A DNA stretch of 64,000 bases, from NCBI RefSeq assembly GCF_901709675.1, contig NC_051102.1:1952912-2016911 (forward strand), in the 5' to 3' direction. The stretch is from Syngnathus acus. Lineage: Eukaryota > Chordata > Actinopteri > Syngnathiformes > Syngnathidae. The position numbers were made by a program, and so were the translations under genes. Below, in pieces: positions 1-10,356 of the stretch; within the stretch, counting starts at the first letter, position 1; every line of letters begins with the position of its first letter. The notes under the pieces were generated by a model. It was not told where the DNA came from. It saw only the letters and a program-made list of their open reading frames with translations, and made no database searches.

Positions 1-81
1 GGGCTGTATGTGCCATTCGTTGCGCTCCTTGAGATTCGGGTGCCATTCCGGTTGGAGGTTGCGGTCGTCCGCGAGGACTCG

Positions 82-90
82 ATGCGATAA
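82..90 (+). promoter_or_regulatory. Minimal upstream ORF before rheb
   Basis: An ATG CGA TAA triplet run (Met-Arg-stop) ends 12 nt before the rheb start codon. If the rheb transcript begins upstream of position 82, ribosomes would meet this two-codon uORF first, which can lower main-ORF initiation. A second upstream ATG at 8-10 opens a frame that overlaps the rheb start out of frame and stops at 151-153. The transcription start is not visible, so regulation is an inference. Confidence 0.4.
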
Positions 91-102
91 CCAGAGCGAG
101 AC

Positions 103-3100
103 ATGCCGCAGCCTAAGTCACGAAAGCTCGCCATCCTCGGATACCGATCCGTAGGTGAGAACCGGTTACACGACAAGACTTGGGTTGTTCCTTCCCGGGA
201 AAAGGATGCATGCTCCGGCCGGGGCTAGGCTGTAGCGGGCCCTGGGTACTCACAGCATCCCTCCCTACACCAGGTGAAGGCGTCCCCGGCACCAGGCCTC
301 CGCCTTAAAACCAAAACGGTCAACATTTTTTGCATACTTTCGCCGTCAAACGACAAAACCACACACACCCCTCCGGCTTACGCTAATGCGCGACGAGCGG
401 ATGGATTTGACGCATGACTGGCTGGTCATGTCACTGCGAGCTGGCGCAGTTGAAAAATTAAGGGTAGCGTGATGGATGCTTGACTCTTCCGTTAATAGTG
501 TCTTTTTTTTGGTTCCATAATCCTGCCATAGACAATGCTACATTAACTCATCAGCAGTGAGAACCAAATGTTCTAAGGGTTAAGCGTTAATGTGTTTATA
601 TAACCATAAATTGTGATGCCAATAAACTGGGTAGGCCAAAAGTAGGTAAACGCTTGAAAGAATATGTTCTTGGTTACATTTACACTTATTGTTCTTGTAT
701 AACACGAGGTAATACATTCCACTCACCGAGGGTGTGAATAATTCTATGATGATGCAAAACCATTAAACCATATGCGTTTTCTTCTTTTACAGGAAAGTCC
801 TCTTTGACCATTCAGTTTGTCGAGGGCCAGTTTGTCGACTCCTATGACCCCACAATAGAAAATAGTAAGTATGTGATTAGGATAATGACAATGTCCATTT
901 TGTGGTCCTATTTACCATCAGAATTTTATTCGTTGTGAATTTGCATAGGGGATTTGCTTAGGGTTTGCAAATTCAACCAAATTTTAACACAAATGCAATT
1001 GTTTCTCACAATTTAAAGTAGTTCCCAGATGTTGTAGTACTCTGTGACACGCCTTCATCAAAATACTCCAACGATCCTGAAATACTAAATGCTTTATACA
1101 CTGATTTGACTCTGGCTGAACTTAGTCCATTTTGGGGAAGTGGTGCGGTCTCACCACGAACCCATTCCAATAGCATCGCCGAGTAAGACTGTTGTTATCC
1201 ACATCGACTAAAAAAAAAAAAATGCAAAGTGCATGCAAGTTCCCACAAAGCTAGGCATTTTCTTAGTCAAATCAACAGTTCATCACAAGCTGCTGAATTA
1301 CAGTTTGAATATTCTCCCTTTCATCTCTGGGTTCTCCACCTTTTAGTCCTAAAAAGTATATTCACTATTATTAATAAAGTATATTTAATGTTACATACTA
1401 TTTTAGGTCACTATTAGATGATGCACATTCTTTGTTATACCACTAGAGGGAGCGTGCGTACGACTAGTCCGCCACACAGAATCACTGCTCTGTATTGTCC
1501 ATATGGATGAATGCCTTTTTGTCCTGCGATAGGCTGGCAACCAGACCAGGGTGTACCGTGCCTCTTGAATAATGTCAGCTGGGATAGGCCCTAGGATGGA
1601 ATTGATCAATTTAAAAGGATCAGTGGATGTGGTGAAATCAGCGGACACATCACTAAACACAAATTCCCCCTAATACTGCAGTCACTTGAAAATGGTGGCT
1701 CTTTACCTACCTAAATGAGATAACTAAAGATTTATGTGGTTATTTGCACTTGATGAATGAACAAGTAGTCTATTTGCATTCCAGCCATTCAGAGTGCATT
1801 TTCCATAATAGGACGATATCTTCAGCAATGTCTGTCAAATCTCCAACAGTCCAGCAGATGCTTCAAAGACTCCATTGATTCCACAGCCCAAAATTTTCCT
1901 GAAGGCCTCATCATTTTTTACCAATCCTGGCAAGCACGTGGTATGCCTCTATAAATAACTAGGAAGCAGTTACTGTAAAAGCCAAGTGTCAGCGTTCTCC
2001 ACAGGCACAATATCGACCCGTCCCTGCACCCGGTGAACCCACTCGTGATGGATCCACTCCAAAGCAGAAGTAAAGACGTTCCACCGTCTCATACGTTTTT
2101 CTTTTTCTTCTCCTGCCTGCAGCGTTTACTAAGATGATCACGATAAATGGACAAGAATATCATCTCCAGCTGGTGGACACGGCAGGACAGGTAGTACTCT
2201 TTCCATACATGTATCAGAATGCTGAGAAAAATAAATATACACTGCCGGACTTCACACTGATAATATTTTTGCTATTTTTGTCATAGACTGTAATCCTTGT
2301 AATTCATATATTGATCGGCTGTGCGATGTACAACTAACATGCAACTATTGTATTGTTCTATCTCCACAGGATGAATATTCCATCTTCCCTCAGACGTACT
2401 CCATAGATATAAATGGCTACATCCTAGTCTATTCCGTGACATCCAATAAAAGGTGTGCTTTTACTTTCGTTAACAGTGGAGAACATAGCGGCAAAATGAC
2501 CTATTTTTTCTTGCAGCTTTGAAGTGGTCCAAGTGATTCATGAAAAACTGCTGGACATGGTGGGGAAAGTTCAGTGAGTACCACGTCATCGGCTTGTTCC
2601 GGAGCCCAAAATGGTATCAAAACGTGTCACTTTACTTCCCCCGCGCCACAGAGTTCCCATCATGCTCGTTGGAAACAAAAACGATCTGCACATGGAGAGG
2701 TACATCATCAAATTATTCGCCGTGAATGGAAACAGGTGTACCTAATATTGTGGTCCTGATTTTTATGTTCTAGAGTAATCAGCTGCGAAGAGGGGAAAGC
2801 ATTAGCAGACTCTTGGAACGCTGCCTTCATGGAATCCTCGGCCAAAGAAAACCAGGTACCTTGTGGTGATGTGGCTCATTTTTGGAGAACTCGCCAGTTG
2901 TTGTAGGAGCTTGGGGATGATGAACAAAAAATATTCCCAAAGATGTTTTATCTCACGGTTGGAAGTATTGTATGTGAGAGACATGGAGTGTGCGGCTGTG
3001 TGTGCAGACGGCCGTGGAGGTTTTTCGCCGGATGATCTTGGAGGCAGAGAAAATGGATGGCGGCGCACAGCCTGGCAAGACGTCCTGCGCCATCATGTAG
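103..3100 (+). CDS. rheb: Rheb, Ras-like GTPase activating mTORC1 (8 exons)
   Basis: Coding exons are 103-154, 793-864, 2123-2190, 2370-2452, 2517-2573, 2652-2699, 2774-2855 and 3008-3100. All junctions are GT-AG and in phase. They total 555 nt, giving 184 residues, the usual Rheb length. Visible motifs: P-loop GYRSVGKSS (13-21) with the Rheb-typical Arg15, switch I YDPTIENT (35-42), DTAGQ (60-64), NKND (119-122), SSAK, and a C-terminal CAIM prenylation box. By family knowledge, Rheb-GTP activates mTORC1 on lysosomal membranes and the TSC complex acts as its GAP. The ATG at 103 begins MPQPKSRK, matching the family N-terminus. Human has NKKD in G4 and CSVM in the CAAX box, so both differences here are conservative. 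Introns 4-7 are only 64-152 bp; intron 2 (1258 bp) contains repeat-like sequence near 1440-1570. The gene looks intact, and the 184-residue length and CAAX box favour rheb over rhebl1. Confidence 0.97.
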
Positions 3101-3225
3101 GGGGCCAGCCACAACCGATGTGACTACATATATATCAGGGATGAGAATTTTCTGCGGATCTGCGCATTTCCGTGTTTTTTTCCGTCGAAAGTATCATTTT
3201 CGTGAATCGTGTAAATCCGTTGAGA

Positions 3226-3287
<62 letters not shown>

Positions 3288-3900
3288 GGGAGGGGGGTAA
3301 GCGGCCGGCCAGCTGGCCGGGCAACGTTAGCCTTGGCGACTCGCGAGCATTCGCCCGGCATCTTTTGGCACATCTCAAGGCAAAATTAGTAAAGCTGTGA
3401 GTTTGAAAATCGTCTTGCCTCTGTAAACCTAACTCACTGGCAGCAGTGATGCGACATCCGCATTTGCCATTCTCATCCCTGATATATACACGCGCACATG
3501 CACACATAAACAAGAATACAGGTGAGGCAACTGCACTGCACTAGGATATCCCGTTTTACTTGAAGGCTAGTTAACGCCACTTCTCCACCGCGCCGGGTCC
3601 TGAATATTCTCCATAGCTCCGGAACCCGTTGTTTATCAGTATTGTTATCCATGTTTTTCTTAAGGTGTGCTTGTTGTGGAAGCGGGACGAGTGGCGCTCT
3701 TTAATTTCATCACAAATCATGGATCAAAACAAGCCTTTTCCCCAACATATGTTCATTTTATCCGTTTCCATATAGCAGTTAGTGTCAGACAAATAGTAGT
3801 AGACAAACATACAGAAAATGTCATCCATTTTTTAAAGTTGAAAATGTTGTACAAATGTTTTGGATTGTAATCATTAAAACCAAAAGTGGTTATGTAAAAA
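3101..3900 (+). other. rheb 3' UTR with ATTAAA signal
   Basis: The sequence after the rheb stop has no coding signal. A variant polyadenylation signal ATTAAA lies at 3873-3878, followed by a G/T-rich stretch, so the transcript probably ends near 3895. The UTR includes a TA/CA microsatellite. Open frames across 3057-3513 only cross this simple repeat. Confidence 0.55.
3228..3288. repeat. (TA)n(CA)n microsatellite
   Basis: A run of alternating TA passes directly into alternating CA within the rheb 3' UTR. It is likely length-polymorphic. Confidence 0.95.
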
Positions 3901-4988
3901 GCACTTGTCTGCGGTTTCTTTTCCTTTTTTTTTTTATAGACTTGAAATCATTACCTTTTCATTTCCAAAATGACAGTCAAAGGTTATTTTTCTGGGGTGT
4001 TTACAAAAGGGAAATTAGTAATATTTAAATAAATTGAAGTAAAAGGAGCAGAAAAGTACTATGATAATTATAAAAGAAAATAAGTGTATTTGGTGGCACC
4101 TTGAGAGGGGGGATTGTAATATAAGAAATGAGTAATAATATTCCAAGAAAAATAGTTAAATTCCAACAAAAGTTGTAAAAAAAAAAAATAGTATTCCTAA
4201 TGTAGTAGTTTTAGTGGGAGTACGCCAAGGCTAGGCTAATACAGCCAAACATCAACTGTCAAATAAAAAATGACTCCACCAAGAACAAACTACACACATC
4301 ATTACAGGCTAATTATCTTGATTTGACGTGTATGTAATATTTGCAAAAACCAGGAGTGCCTTTGTCATAATCCACTTTCAATTCTATGTGTTGCTGCTAC
4401 TTTATGTACCAACTGAACTTTAGAATGATCAAAATTATAACATAATATCCAAGTAGGCAATAAACACACCAATTTATCTACAAAAAACAGAAAATTTAAT
4501 TGAAAATAAATTGTTCTCTTAAATTATTTTGCTTGTACAAATCATCTGTTAAAAGATATCAAAGCAAACATAAATCGTCCACATACACACACAATAATCC
4601 ACATACACACACAATAACCTAATCTAAAGGCCCAATCAATGTTACCAATAGCCGGCAATCACTCAACAGCAATATACACAAATGTCGGTCAACGTTGCTG
4701 ACTAGATCGATGCTTGTGTACGTAGAAGCCTAAAACAAATGGCTCATTCACCCAAGGACAAATATAAACAAATGTACCTTACTTTCAATGACGCGCGTTT
4801 AGTTCGGTCGTCCAGACAGCAAGGATGGAGAAAGCAACAGTTGCAGGTCCAAAGTCCACCAAGCAATGTTAGCAAAGCACTCCAAGTTGACAAAGTCCTC
4901 CCAGTCGGCGAGCGGTTCACTTCGGCGGGGTTCTTGTCTTCCTTGGCAACTTCGTTTCTCCACACAGGCCTTACTTCATGCGTTAGAT
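3901..4988. other. AT-rich intergenic DNA, no gene seen
   Basis: AT-rich sequence between rheb and the first transposon cluster. Short ACACAC runs occur near 4585-4615. Frames of 60-100 codons around 4740-5050 have no recognisable motif, and their 3' part enters a transposon end. No splice-site series or RNA gene was seen. Confidence 0.6.
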
Positions 4989-5060
4989 CAGTGGTTCTTG
5001 ACCTTCTTGGAGGTACCGAACCCCACCAGTTTTATATGCGCATTCATTGAACCCCTCTAA
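4989..5060. mobile_element. hAT-type transposon end, truncated
   Basis: The sequence CAGTGGTTCTTGACCTTCTT followed by text about one terminal arm long resembles the ends of vertebrate hAT elements. No matching second end or 8-bp TSD was found, so this is a solitary fragment. Confidence 0.45.
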
Positions 5061-5109
5061 TTCAAGACATCAATGTTTATTACTGGTGCACAAAATGACC
5101 CATGCATGA

Positions 5110-6204
5110 AGGAGATTCAAGAATCAGCTTTATTGACCAAATTTGTGGATGCCAAACAAGGAATTTGACTCAGGTTGATCTCAGCCTCTGTACAACATTT
5201 AAGTGACTAACAACATTCAGGTGACTAACAACATTTAAGTGGCAAGAACAGGATATGATTGCCCAGTGATGTCTCTGAGACTCTATGAGTGGTGTGAGTT
5301 CATCAGAGCGACAGCCTGGGGGAAGAAGCTGTCTCTGTGTCTGCTGGTTTTGGGGTACAGCGCTCTGTAACGCCGTCCGGAGGGGAGTAGTTCAAACAGA
5401 CTGTGACCTGGGTGAGAATGGTCTGTAGCAGTGCTTCTCAAATAGTGGGGCGCGCCCCCCTTGGGGGGCGCGGTGCAATACCTGGGGGGGCGCGTGTGAC
5501 CCTGGGGAACAGGCTTTTTTTTTTTTTTTTTTTTTTTTGGCAGTACTCGAATAAAGTGTAATTGCGCATTTACTACAGTAGGCGGCAGTGGCGCTCTCAT
5601 TGTTACTTCTGTCACGTTTGCGACAGTGCAACATTTTACGACTTACAAGACAACAGGTTTGCCTTGGTTAGCACAAATTGTTTAATTCACCTTGTTTTGT
5701 AGGTTCAAGTGTTTTATATATTGTGCTCCTGAGTTAATGTTGCTGAACTGAATATAAAAAAGTTATTATTTTTTTAGTTTTTGTAGTTTATTAGTTATTA
5801 TAATTATTAAATATTATTTATTGATTTGATTTAATTTTGCAATGGTGCAATTAGTTGGTCAAACATGTTTACAGTTTAAACAAGGATTTATTTATTCTTA
5901 ATTTCAGGCATTGATGCACTTAAAATCTTTTCTGTTGCAGACTTAAAACACGATTTGATAAAGTTATTCTTTGTAAGTTTGACCATATGTCTTTCTTTTT
6001 TTCTTTAATGTTAATAAGGATAAAATGTTATGCAGAGATGGATAGTCACGGTGGGGAGTGGGGGGCGCGAATAGTTTTCTTCTTGCTAGGGGGGGCGTAA
6101 CAGAAAATAATTGAGAAGCACTGGTCTGTAGGGATGTTACTTGCACGTTTCCTGGTCCTGGACAGGTACAAGTCTTGGATATATATAGGAGGTTGGTCCT
6201 GATT
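5110..6204 (-). repeat. LINE 3'-end module split by a hAT MITE
   Basis: A repeat containing 'aatcagctttattgacca' and 'gccaaacaaggaatttgact' runs 5110-5428 and resumes at 6132. The same module recurs as a fragment at 42415-42530. It resembles teleost non-LTR 3' regions lying in reverse orientation. The family name is not certain. Confidence 0.5.
5429..6123. mobile_element. hAT-type MITE with perfect 8-bp TSD
   Basis: The 695-bp element begins CAGTGCTTCTCAA and ends with its inverted copy TTGAGAAGCACTG. Exact GTCTGTAG duplications flank it (5421-5428 and 6124-6131). A G/C-rich subterminal inverted repeat ('ggggcgcgcccccc' and its partner near 6060-6100) lies inside. It carries no transposase, so it is non-autonomous. 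It sits within the LINE-like module. Confidence 0.93.
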
Positions 6205-6299
6205 AGAAGATAAGATGGCGGACAGAAGATAAGATGGCGGACAGAAGATAAGAAGATAAGATGGCGGACAGAAGATAAGATGGCGGACAAGATGGCGGC
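6205..6299 (+). repeat. Tandem AAGATGGCGG array (YY1-like sites)
   Basis: An 18-19-bp unit containing GATAAGATGGCGGACA is repeated, giving five copies of AAGATGGCGG, the core of YY1 binding sites. It directly precedes an ORF fragment that looks like the start of a LINE ORF, so it may be a LINE 5' promoter made of monomers. That role is inferred. Confidence 0.8.
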
Positions 6300-6548
6300 G
6301 CACGCAGTTGCAGCGGCTCAGTGCTCTCCCGATCTACGCATTGTTTGTTTTTTGTTAGTGTTTGTACCCACTGTATGTCGATCATACACCACCTACAACC
6401 GGCAGGAGCTCCTCAGGAGCAGGACTGCTTCGACAAGACTAACTGGGACATCTTCGTACACCGGGACTTGAACGTGTTCACAGACAGTGTTCTGTGTTAT
6501 ATCAAGCACTGCACAGACACTGTCACAGTGGACAAACCTATACGGATT
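6300..6548 (+). pseudogene. LINE ORF fragments (internally deleted)
   Basis: Two joined pieces of LINE-like coding sequence can be read. The first contains TYNRQELLRS, resembling the start of a LINE protein. The second contains NWDIFVHRD and VLCYIKHCTDTVTVDK, resembling an L2-type ORF2 segment upstream of the reverse transcriptase. The join skips most of the protein, and the fragment is cut at 6549 by the next element. Confidence 0.5.
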
Positions 6549-8234
6549 AGGGCTGTGGACTCGGTCGGATTTTTGCACCGAGTCCGAGTCCGGCCTCTTG
6601 ACCCCGAGTCCGAGTCCGGCTGTCCATTTTTTCTGTTAATTCATGTGACTGCTTAGTCTTTATTCAAGGCTAATTTAGATCAAAATCTAAATAATTACAA
6701 CAGTTTTGTGATGGCTTTGTCTTTATTAAACATATAAACGAATACAACAAACAGATACTTTCAAGTTTTAATCATTAATTACACCATTATAGCTCAGACA
6801 TTTATCTAAACACAAATAATTAGTGACGACCCCACAACTATCGAAACACATCAATGATATAAGCTGGGTGACATAATCGTCCTTGACATTGGTACATAAT
6901 GTAAACATTAGCCTAAGTGCAACTCAACGTGGCCGCATTGATCGTAAATTACGCTCCGTTTCCCCCCCAAATCTAGAGGCAAAACATTGTTCTCTCGCTA
7001 CTCCGGGGTTCTTCCATTTTGGCTGCGCGCGGCATTGTGGGTCTTGTACGTGCACGCACGCAGGCAGGCAGGCGCGGGCGCGCACGCAACAACTAAATTT
7101 GTCTTCATAACAAGCAAGTAGGGCTGTGGACAGTATTCCTACGCGCATTCTCAGCAGCATGATGAAAATAAAATTCAATAACGTCACTGAGGCATATTTT
7201 AACGAACTCCACTTCATTGTATGGCTTTTTAGCCCGTGTAATGTTCCAAGCCAGTTGAAACAATGCAAGTGTGACAGTCTGAGTGCTTCGTAATTTTTTT
7301 GAAAAACTTTACCTATTTTTCTGCCTGACTTTTCAAAGTCTCCAAACTTCCATCCATCCAGCCATTTTCTGAACCGCTTAGTCCCCACGGGGGTCGCGGG
7401 AGTGCTGGAGCCTATCCCAGCCGTCATCGGGCAGTAGGCGGGGGACACCCTGAACCGGTTGCCAGCCAATCGCAGGGCACACAGAGACAAACAACCATTT
7501 GCACTCGCACTCACACCTAGGGACAATTAGGAGTCTTCAATCGGCCTACCAAGCATGTTTTTGGGATGTGGGAGGAAACCGGAGTGCCCGGAGAAAACCC
7601 ACGCGGGCCCGGGGAGAACATGCAAACTCCACACAGGGAGGGCCGGAGGTGGAATCGAACCCGCACCCTCCTAACTGTGAGGCGGACGTGCTACCCAGTG
7701 CGCCACCGAGCCACCGTCTCCAAACTTGTGCTTGCGAAATTCAGTCCCTTTTGCAAAGTCCTTATCGATATTGGCATGAAGTGAGCTGAAGTGGCGCTGA
7801 CCATTTGAAGCTTTTAAATGCGCCAATGACGTCCGACATATCAGGCAGAATGGCTTGCCATAGCGTTCAACAAAAAACAACTTTAACTCTGTTAAAAACG
7901 TCCTGTGTTCATCGTCATATATTCGTTTAGCTGTGCATTTTTTCCTTGCCATTTTGGCAAGCGTCTTGTCAGCTTTTCTGGACCTAATGGGCCCCCGTAG
8001 TCACAGCCGGCGGCGCTCAATGCTGTCAAGTTTGAAAAACAAACTTGATCGTAAGCAGGGCTGTGGACAGTATTCCTACGCGCATTCTCAGCAGCATGAT
8101 GAAAATAAAATTGAACGTATTTTTTTTATTGTCGGACTCGGTGGACTCGGTCAAAATCAGCACAGAGTCCGAGTCCGGCAAAAAATGACCGAGTCCGGCC
8201 GAGTCCGAGTCCCCGAGTCCGAGTCCACAGCCCT
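6549..8234 (-). mobile_element. hAT-like element with BED-type finger relic
   Basis: Matching ends AGGGCTGTGGACTC (6549) and its inverted copy (ending 8234), with G-A-G-T-C-C-rich subterminal repeats, bound this element. On the minus strand, 7952 down to about 7728 reads a transposase N-terminus (KRIYDDEHRTFL, GKPFCLICRTSLAHLKASN, SLHANIDKDF) similar to the zinc-finger start of GTF2IRD2/ZBED-like hAT proteins. The frame is destroyed by the retro-inserted repeat at 7350-7715. A roughly 50-bp internal direct repeat ('gcagggctgtggacagtatt') occurs near 7120 and 8058. No 8-bp TSD was found. Confidence 0.6.
7350..7715 (-). mobile_element. Retro-inserted teleost repeat, 12-bp TSD (copy 1)
   Basis: A 366-bp repeat with 'cattttctgaaccgctta' and 'ggatgtgggaggaaaccgg' is flanked by exact GTCTCCAAACTT duplications (7338-7349, 7716-7727). 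Target duplications of 12 bp indicate LINE-machinery insertion. The sequence is a very common teleost interspersed repeat, and its terminal CATCCATC simple repeat suggests the 3' end lies at 7350, so the element is on the minus strand. Family name uncertain. Confidence 0.8.
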
Positions 8235-8312
8235 GATAAAAACGTTTGAAATCTTTTCTCTTTAAGAAAATTTAAGATGAATGACAGGTGAGTTGTTTTA
8301 ACATCAGGTATT

Positions 8313-8658
8313 CCATTCATCCATTTTCTGAACCGCTTAGTCCCCACGCGGGTCGCGGGAGTGCTGGAGCCTATCCCAGCCATCATCGGGCAGTAGGCGG
8401 GGGACACCCTGAACCGGTTGCCAGCCAATCACAGGGCACACAGAGACAAACAACCATTTGCACTCGCACTCACACCTAGGGACAATTTGGAGTCTTCAAT
8501 CGGCCTACAAAGCATGTTTTTGGGATGTGGGAGGAAACCGGAGTGCCCGGAGAAAACCCACGCGGGCCCGGGGAGAACATGCAAACTCCACACAGGAGGG
8601 CCGGAGGTGGAAGCGAACCCGCACCCTCCTAACTGAGGCGGACGTGCTACCCAGTGCG
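8313..8658 (-). mobile_element. Retro-inserted teleost repeat, 12-bp TSD (copy 2)
   Basis: Second copy of the repeat at 7350-7715, over 90% similar by eye, flanked by exact ACATCAGGTATT duplications (8301-8312, 8659-8670). The target lies in the duplicated unit, and the sister site near 16670 lacks the insertion, so it arrived after the unit began to spread. Confidence 0.85.
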
Positions 8659-9100
8659 ACATCAGGTATTGATCAGGTGATATCGATACCTGCCATATTT
8701 CAAGGTATTGGGTACTCATGAAGGTAGTTGATACCAGCTGCTGATAATTTAGGCAAAACAATTGGACATTGAGTGAATCCTTCTTGTCAGTGGTTTACAC
8801 TGCGACAGTTTAACATGTCAGCACATCTACCAATGAGTCAGAAAAAAAAGGTCCCGCTTTCAAAAATCTCAATCTTAAAACCCAAAGTGACACCGCTATT
8901 GCAGTTCAAAATTGAAATCCCTCGTTGTGATATTTAGTGGATGGCAGGCCTTCAACATACAGATACTCGGAATACAAATCATTGCAACATTTTCAAGCAG
9001 CTCTCAAACACATTCATTCTTGTGTCACACGACCACCGCCAACAAAAATGACTTGCTTTATAACATGTCTTTATTTTTTGTCTTTTTGATACTTTGCAAA

Positions 9101-9174
9101 CTAACTAAAGAACATGGAGGCACGAGCAGTCTTGAAGCATTCAGACTTGATGCACTCCCGCCGCTTTGGCACAC
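9101..9174 (-). CDS. Possible alternative terminal exon, copy A
   Basis: A clean acceptor (CCGACAG) precedes 74 nt that, joined in phase 1 to the 36-nt exon ending at 9703, would encode G-VPKRRECIKSECFKT-ARASMFFS and stop. An AATAAA lies at 9075-9070. This would give a 52-residue product with a two-cysteine tail instead of the cysteine-free tail. The frame is open in all four copies (9101, 17271, 41503, 54974). The Cys-x4-Cys spacing after a basic stretch and the phase recall the third coding exon of Ly6 genes cut short. Splicing to it is inferred, not shown. Confidence 0.4.
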
Positions 9175-9480
9175 CTGTCGGAGAAAGTAAAAGAGTTTCA
9201 GATTCAAGACTAAACTTCTGATTCTTCTTTCTGGAGATTTGGTTAGATTTCTCTTGAGATTTTGGGCTTCTAATTTTCAAGTCATTGTTTTGTTGCAGTG
9301 AAATGCTTCATAATTGTAACATGCGTGGCAAGTGTGAGTTTTTAGCGTAGAATTTGCAAAAACATTAAATGACATTACAGTGAATTTTTACAAAAAGTAT
9401 TCATTGTATTGTATTTACATTTATTATGAGTACCAGGCATAAAAGAAGAATACTGACTGCAGTATGGCAGCTTCTTGGGG

Positions 9481-9871
9481 CTAATCATTTAGTTGTGCGC
9501 CCAGGCGGGGGTAGGGCCGCACAAACCAGTTATAAGGTGGCTCAATGATCATACGTTGGGTCTTCGAGTCAGGTGAGCCTGAAAAACAATGAATTAAAAA
9601 TAAAATCATCATCAGATGAACGCCAGCCACATTGACAAACAATACTGTAGTTTTTTTATTTTTAAATACTGTGACAGATAACAGCAAGAACAAATTAATT
9701 ACCGGGACGGCCAACCGCCATCATCTCAATGGCTGCGCCTGAAAACGAATGAATTAATATCATCATCAAATGAACAGCAGCCACATTAATAAACAATACT
9801 GAGCATTTGGAGAGATACTCACTGATTGTGAAGAGCAGGAAAATGCTTAAAGCCAAAATCACCAACTTCAT
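9481..9871 (-). CDS. Small secreted peptide, copy A (60 aa)
   Basis: Coding exons on the minus strand are 9871-9823 (49 nt), 9738-9703 (36 nt) and 9578-9481 (98 nt), with GT-AG junctions and consistent phase 1. The product starts MKLVILALSIFLLFTI, a typical signal peptide, then SAAIEMMAVGRP, then a Pro/aromatic-rich tail containing PPYNWFVRPYPR and ending AQLND. The mature peptide would be about 43 residues without cysteine. An AATAAA follows 56 nt after the stop (9425-9420). Upstream are an acceptor at 9896, a 5'-UTR intron and a TATA box. The start is chosen because it opens the signal peptide and is conserved in copies C and D. I do not recognise the family. The signal-peptide exon resembles that of the Ly6 gene at 63.4 kb. 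It may be secreted as a host-defence peptide or signal, but function is unknown. Confidence 0.6.
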
Positions 9872-9975
9872 TGTGCCGCCGTTCAACACGAGTTGCCTGT
9901 GATGGAGAACACTTGCTTTACAACAGCACAAATACTTGTAAAAATAGCCAAAAACGAGCCGGCGCATTTACCTAC

Positions 9976-10046
9976 CTTGTTTACTTGGAGGTTTCACTTT
10001 GTGCAATTCAAAGACTTCAATGTGTTGTCGGTTATTTTATTTATAG
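9976..10046 (-). promoter_or_regulatory. TATA promoter and non-coding exon 1, copy A
   Basis: On the minus strand CTATAAATA lies at 10046-10038, about 30 bp before the likely transcription start near 10012. The non-coding exon ends at 9976 with donor GTAGGT, and the next exon begins at 9896 after ATCACAG. The same layout is seen at 27408, 43941, 45555 and, with a damaged TATA, 55935. Confidence 0.6.
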
Positions 10047-10356
10047 CAGCTTTTATTGACTTATCATGTTTAAACATTATCGTCTACTTTGTTACAAGAG
10101 AGATGCGCCCCACCCCTTGTACTCACACATTCTGGTCAAATATGTATTTGTCATCCATCCAGATAATTATTACTACATAATTAGAATTCTTAATTCAAAA
10201 GCAGATTTTAAATGTTACCGCATCGCGTGTTCTTGCCAGATCTTTATTCTAGTCTGCCAACTGCCTCACGCATCCCAATGTGGTAGCCCGCCCGGGGTGG
10301 TCATGGACACTCTCTAGCGACCCCACAAGCCGGGGGTGTTCACAGAGTCGAAAGTA

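Noticed and set aside
3057-3513. Open frames on both strands after rheb
   Set aside because: They cross the TA/CA microsatellite in the 3' UTR and have no family motif.
9481-9578. Splice donor CAAC|GTATGA inside the C-terminal exon of copy A leading to the 9174 exon
   Set aside because: The GT is absent at the same place in copies B and C, so this splice is not conserved.
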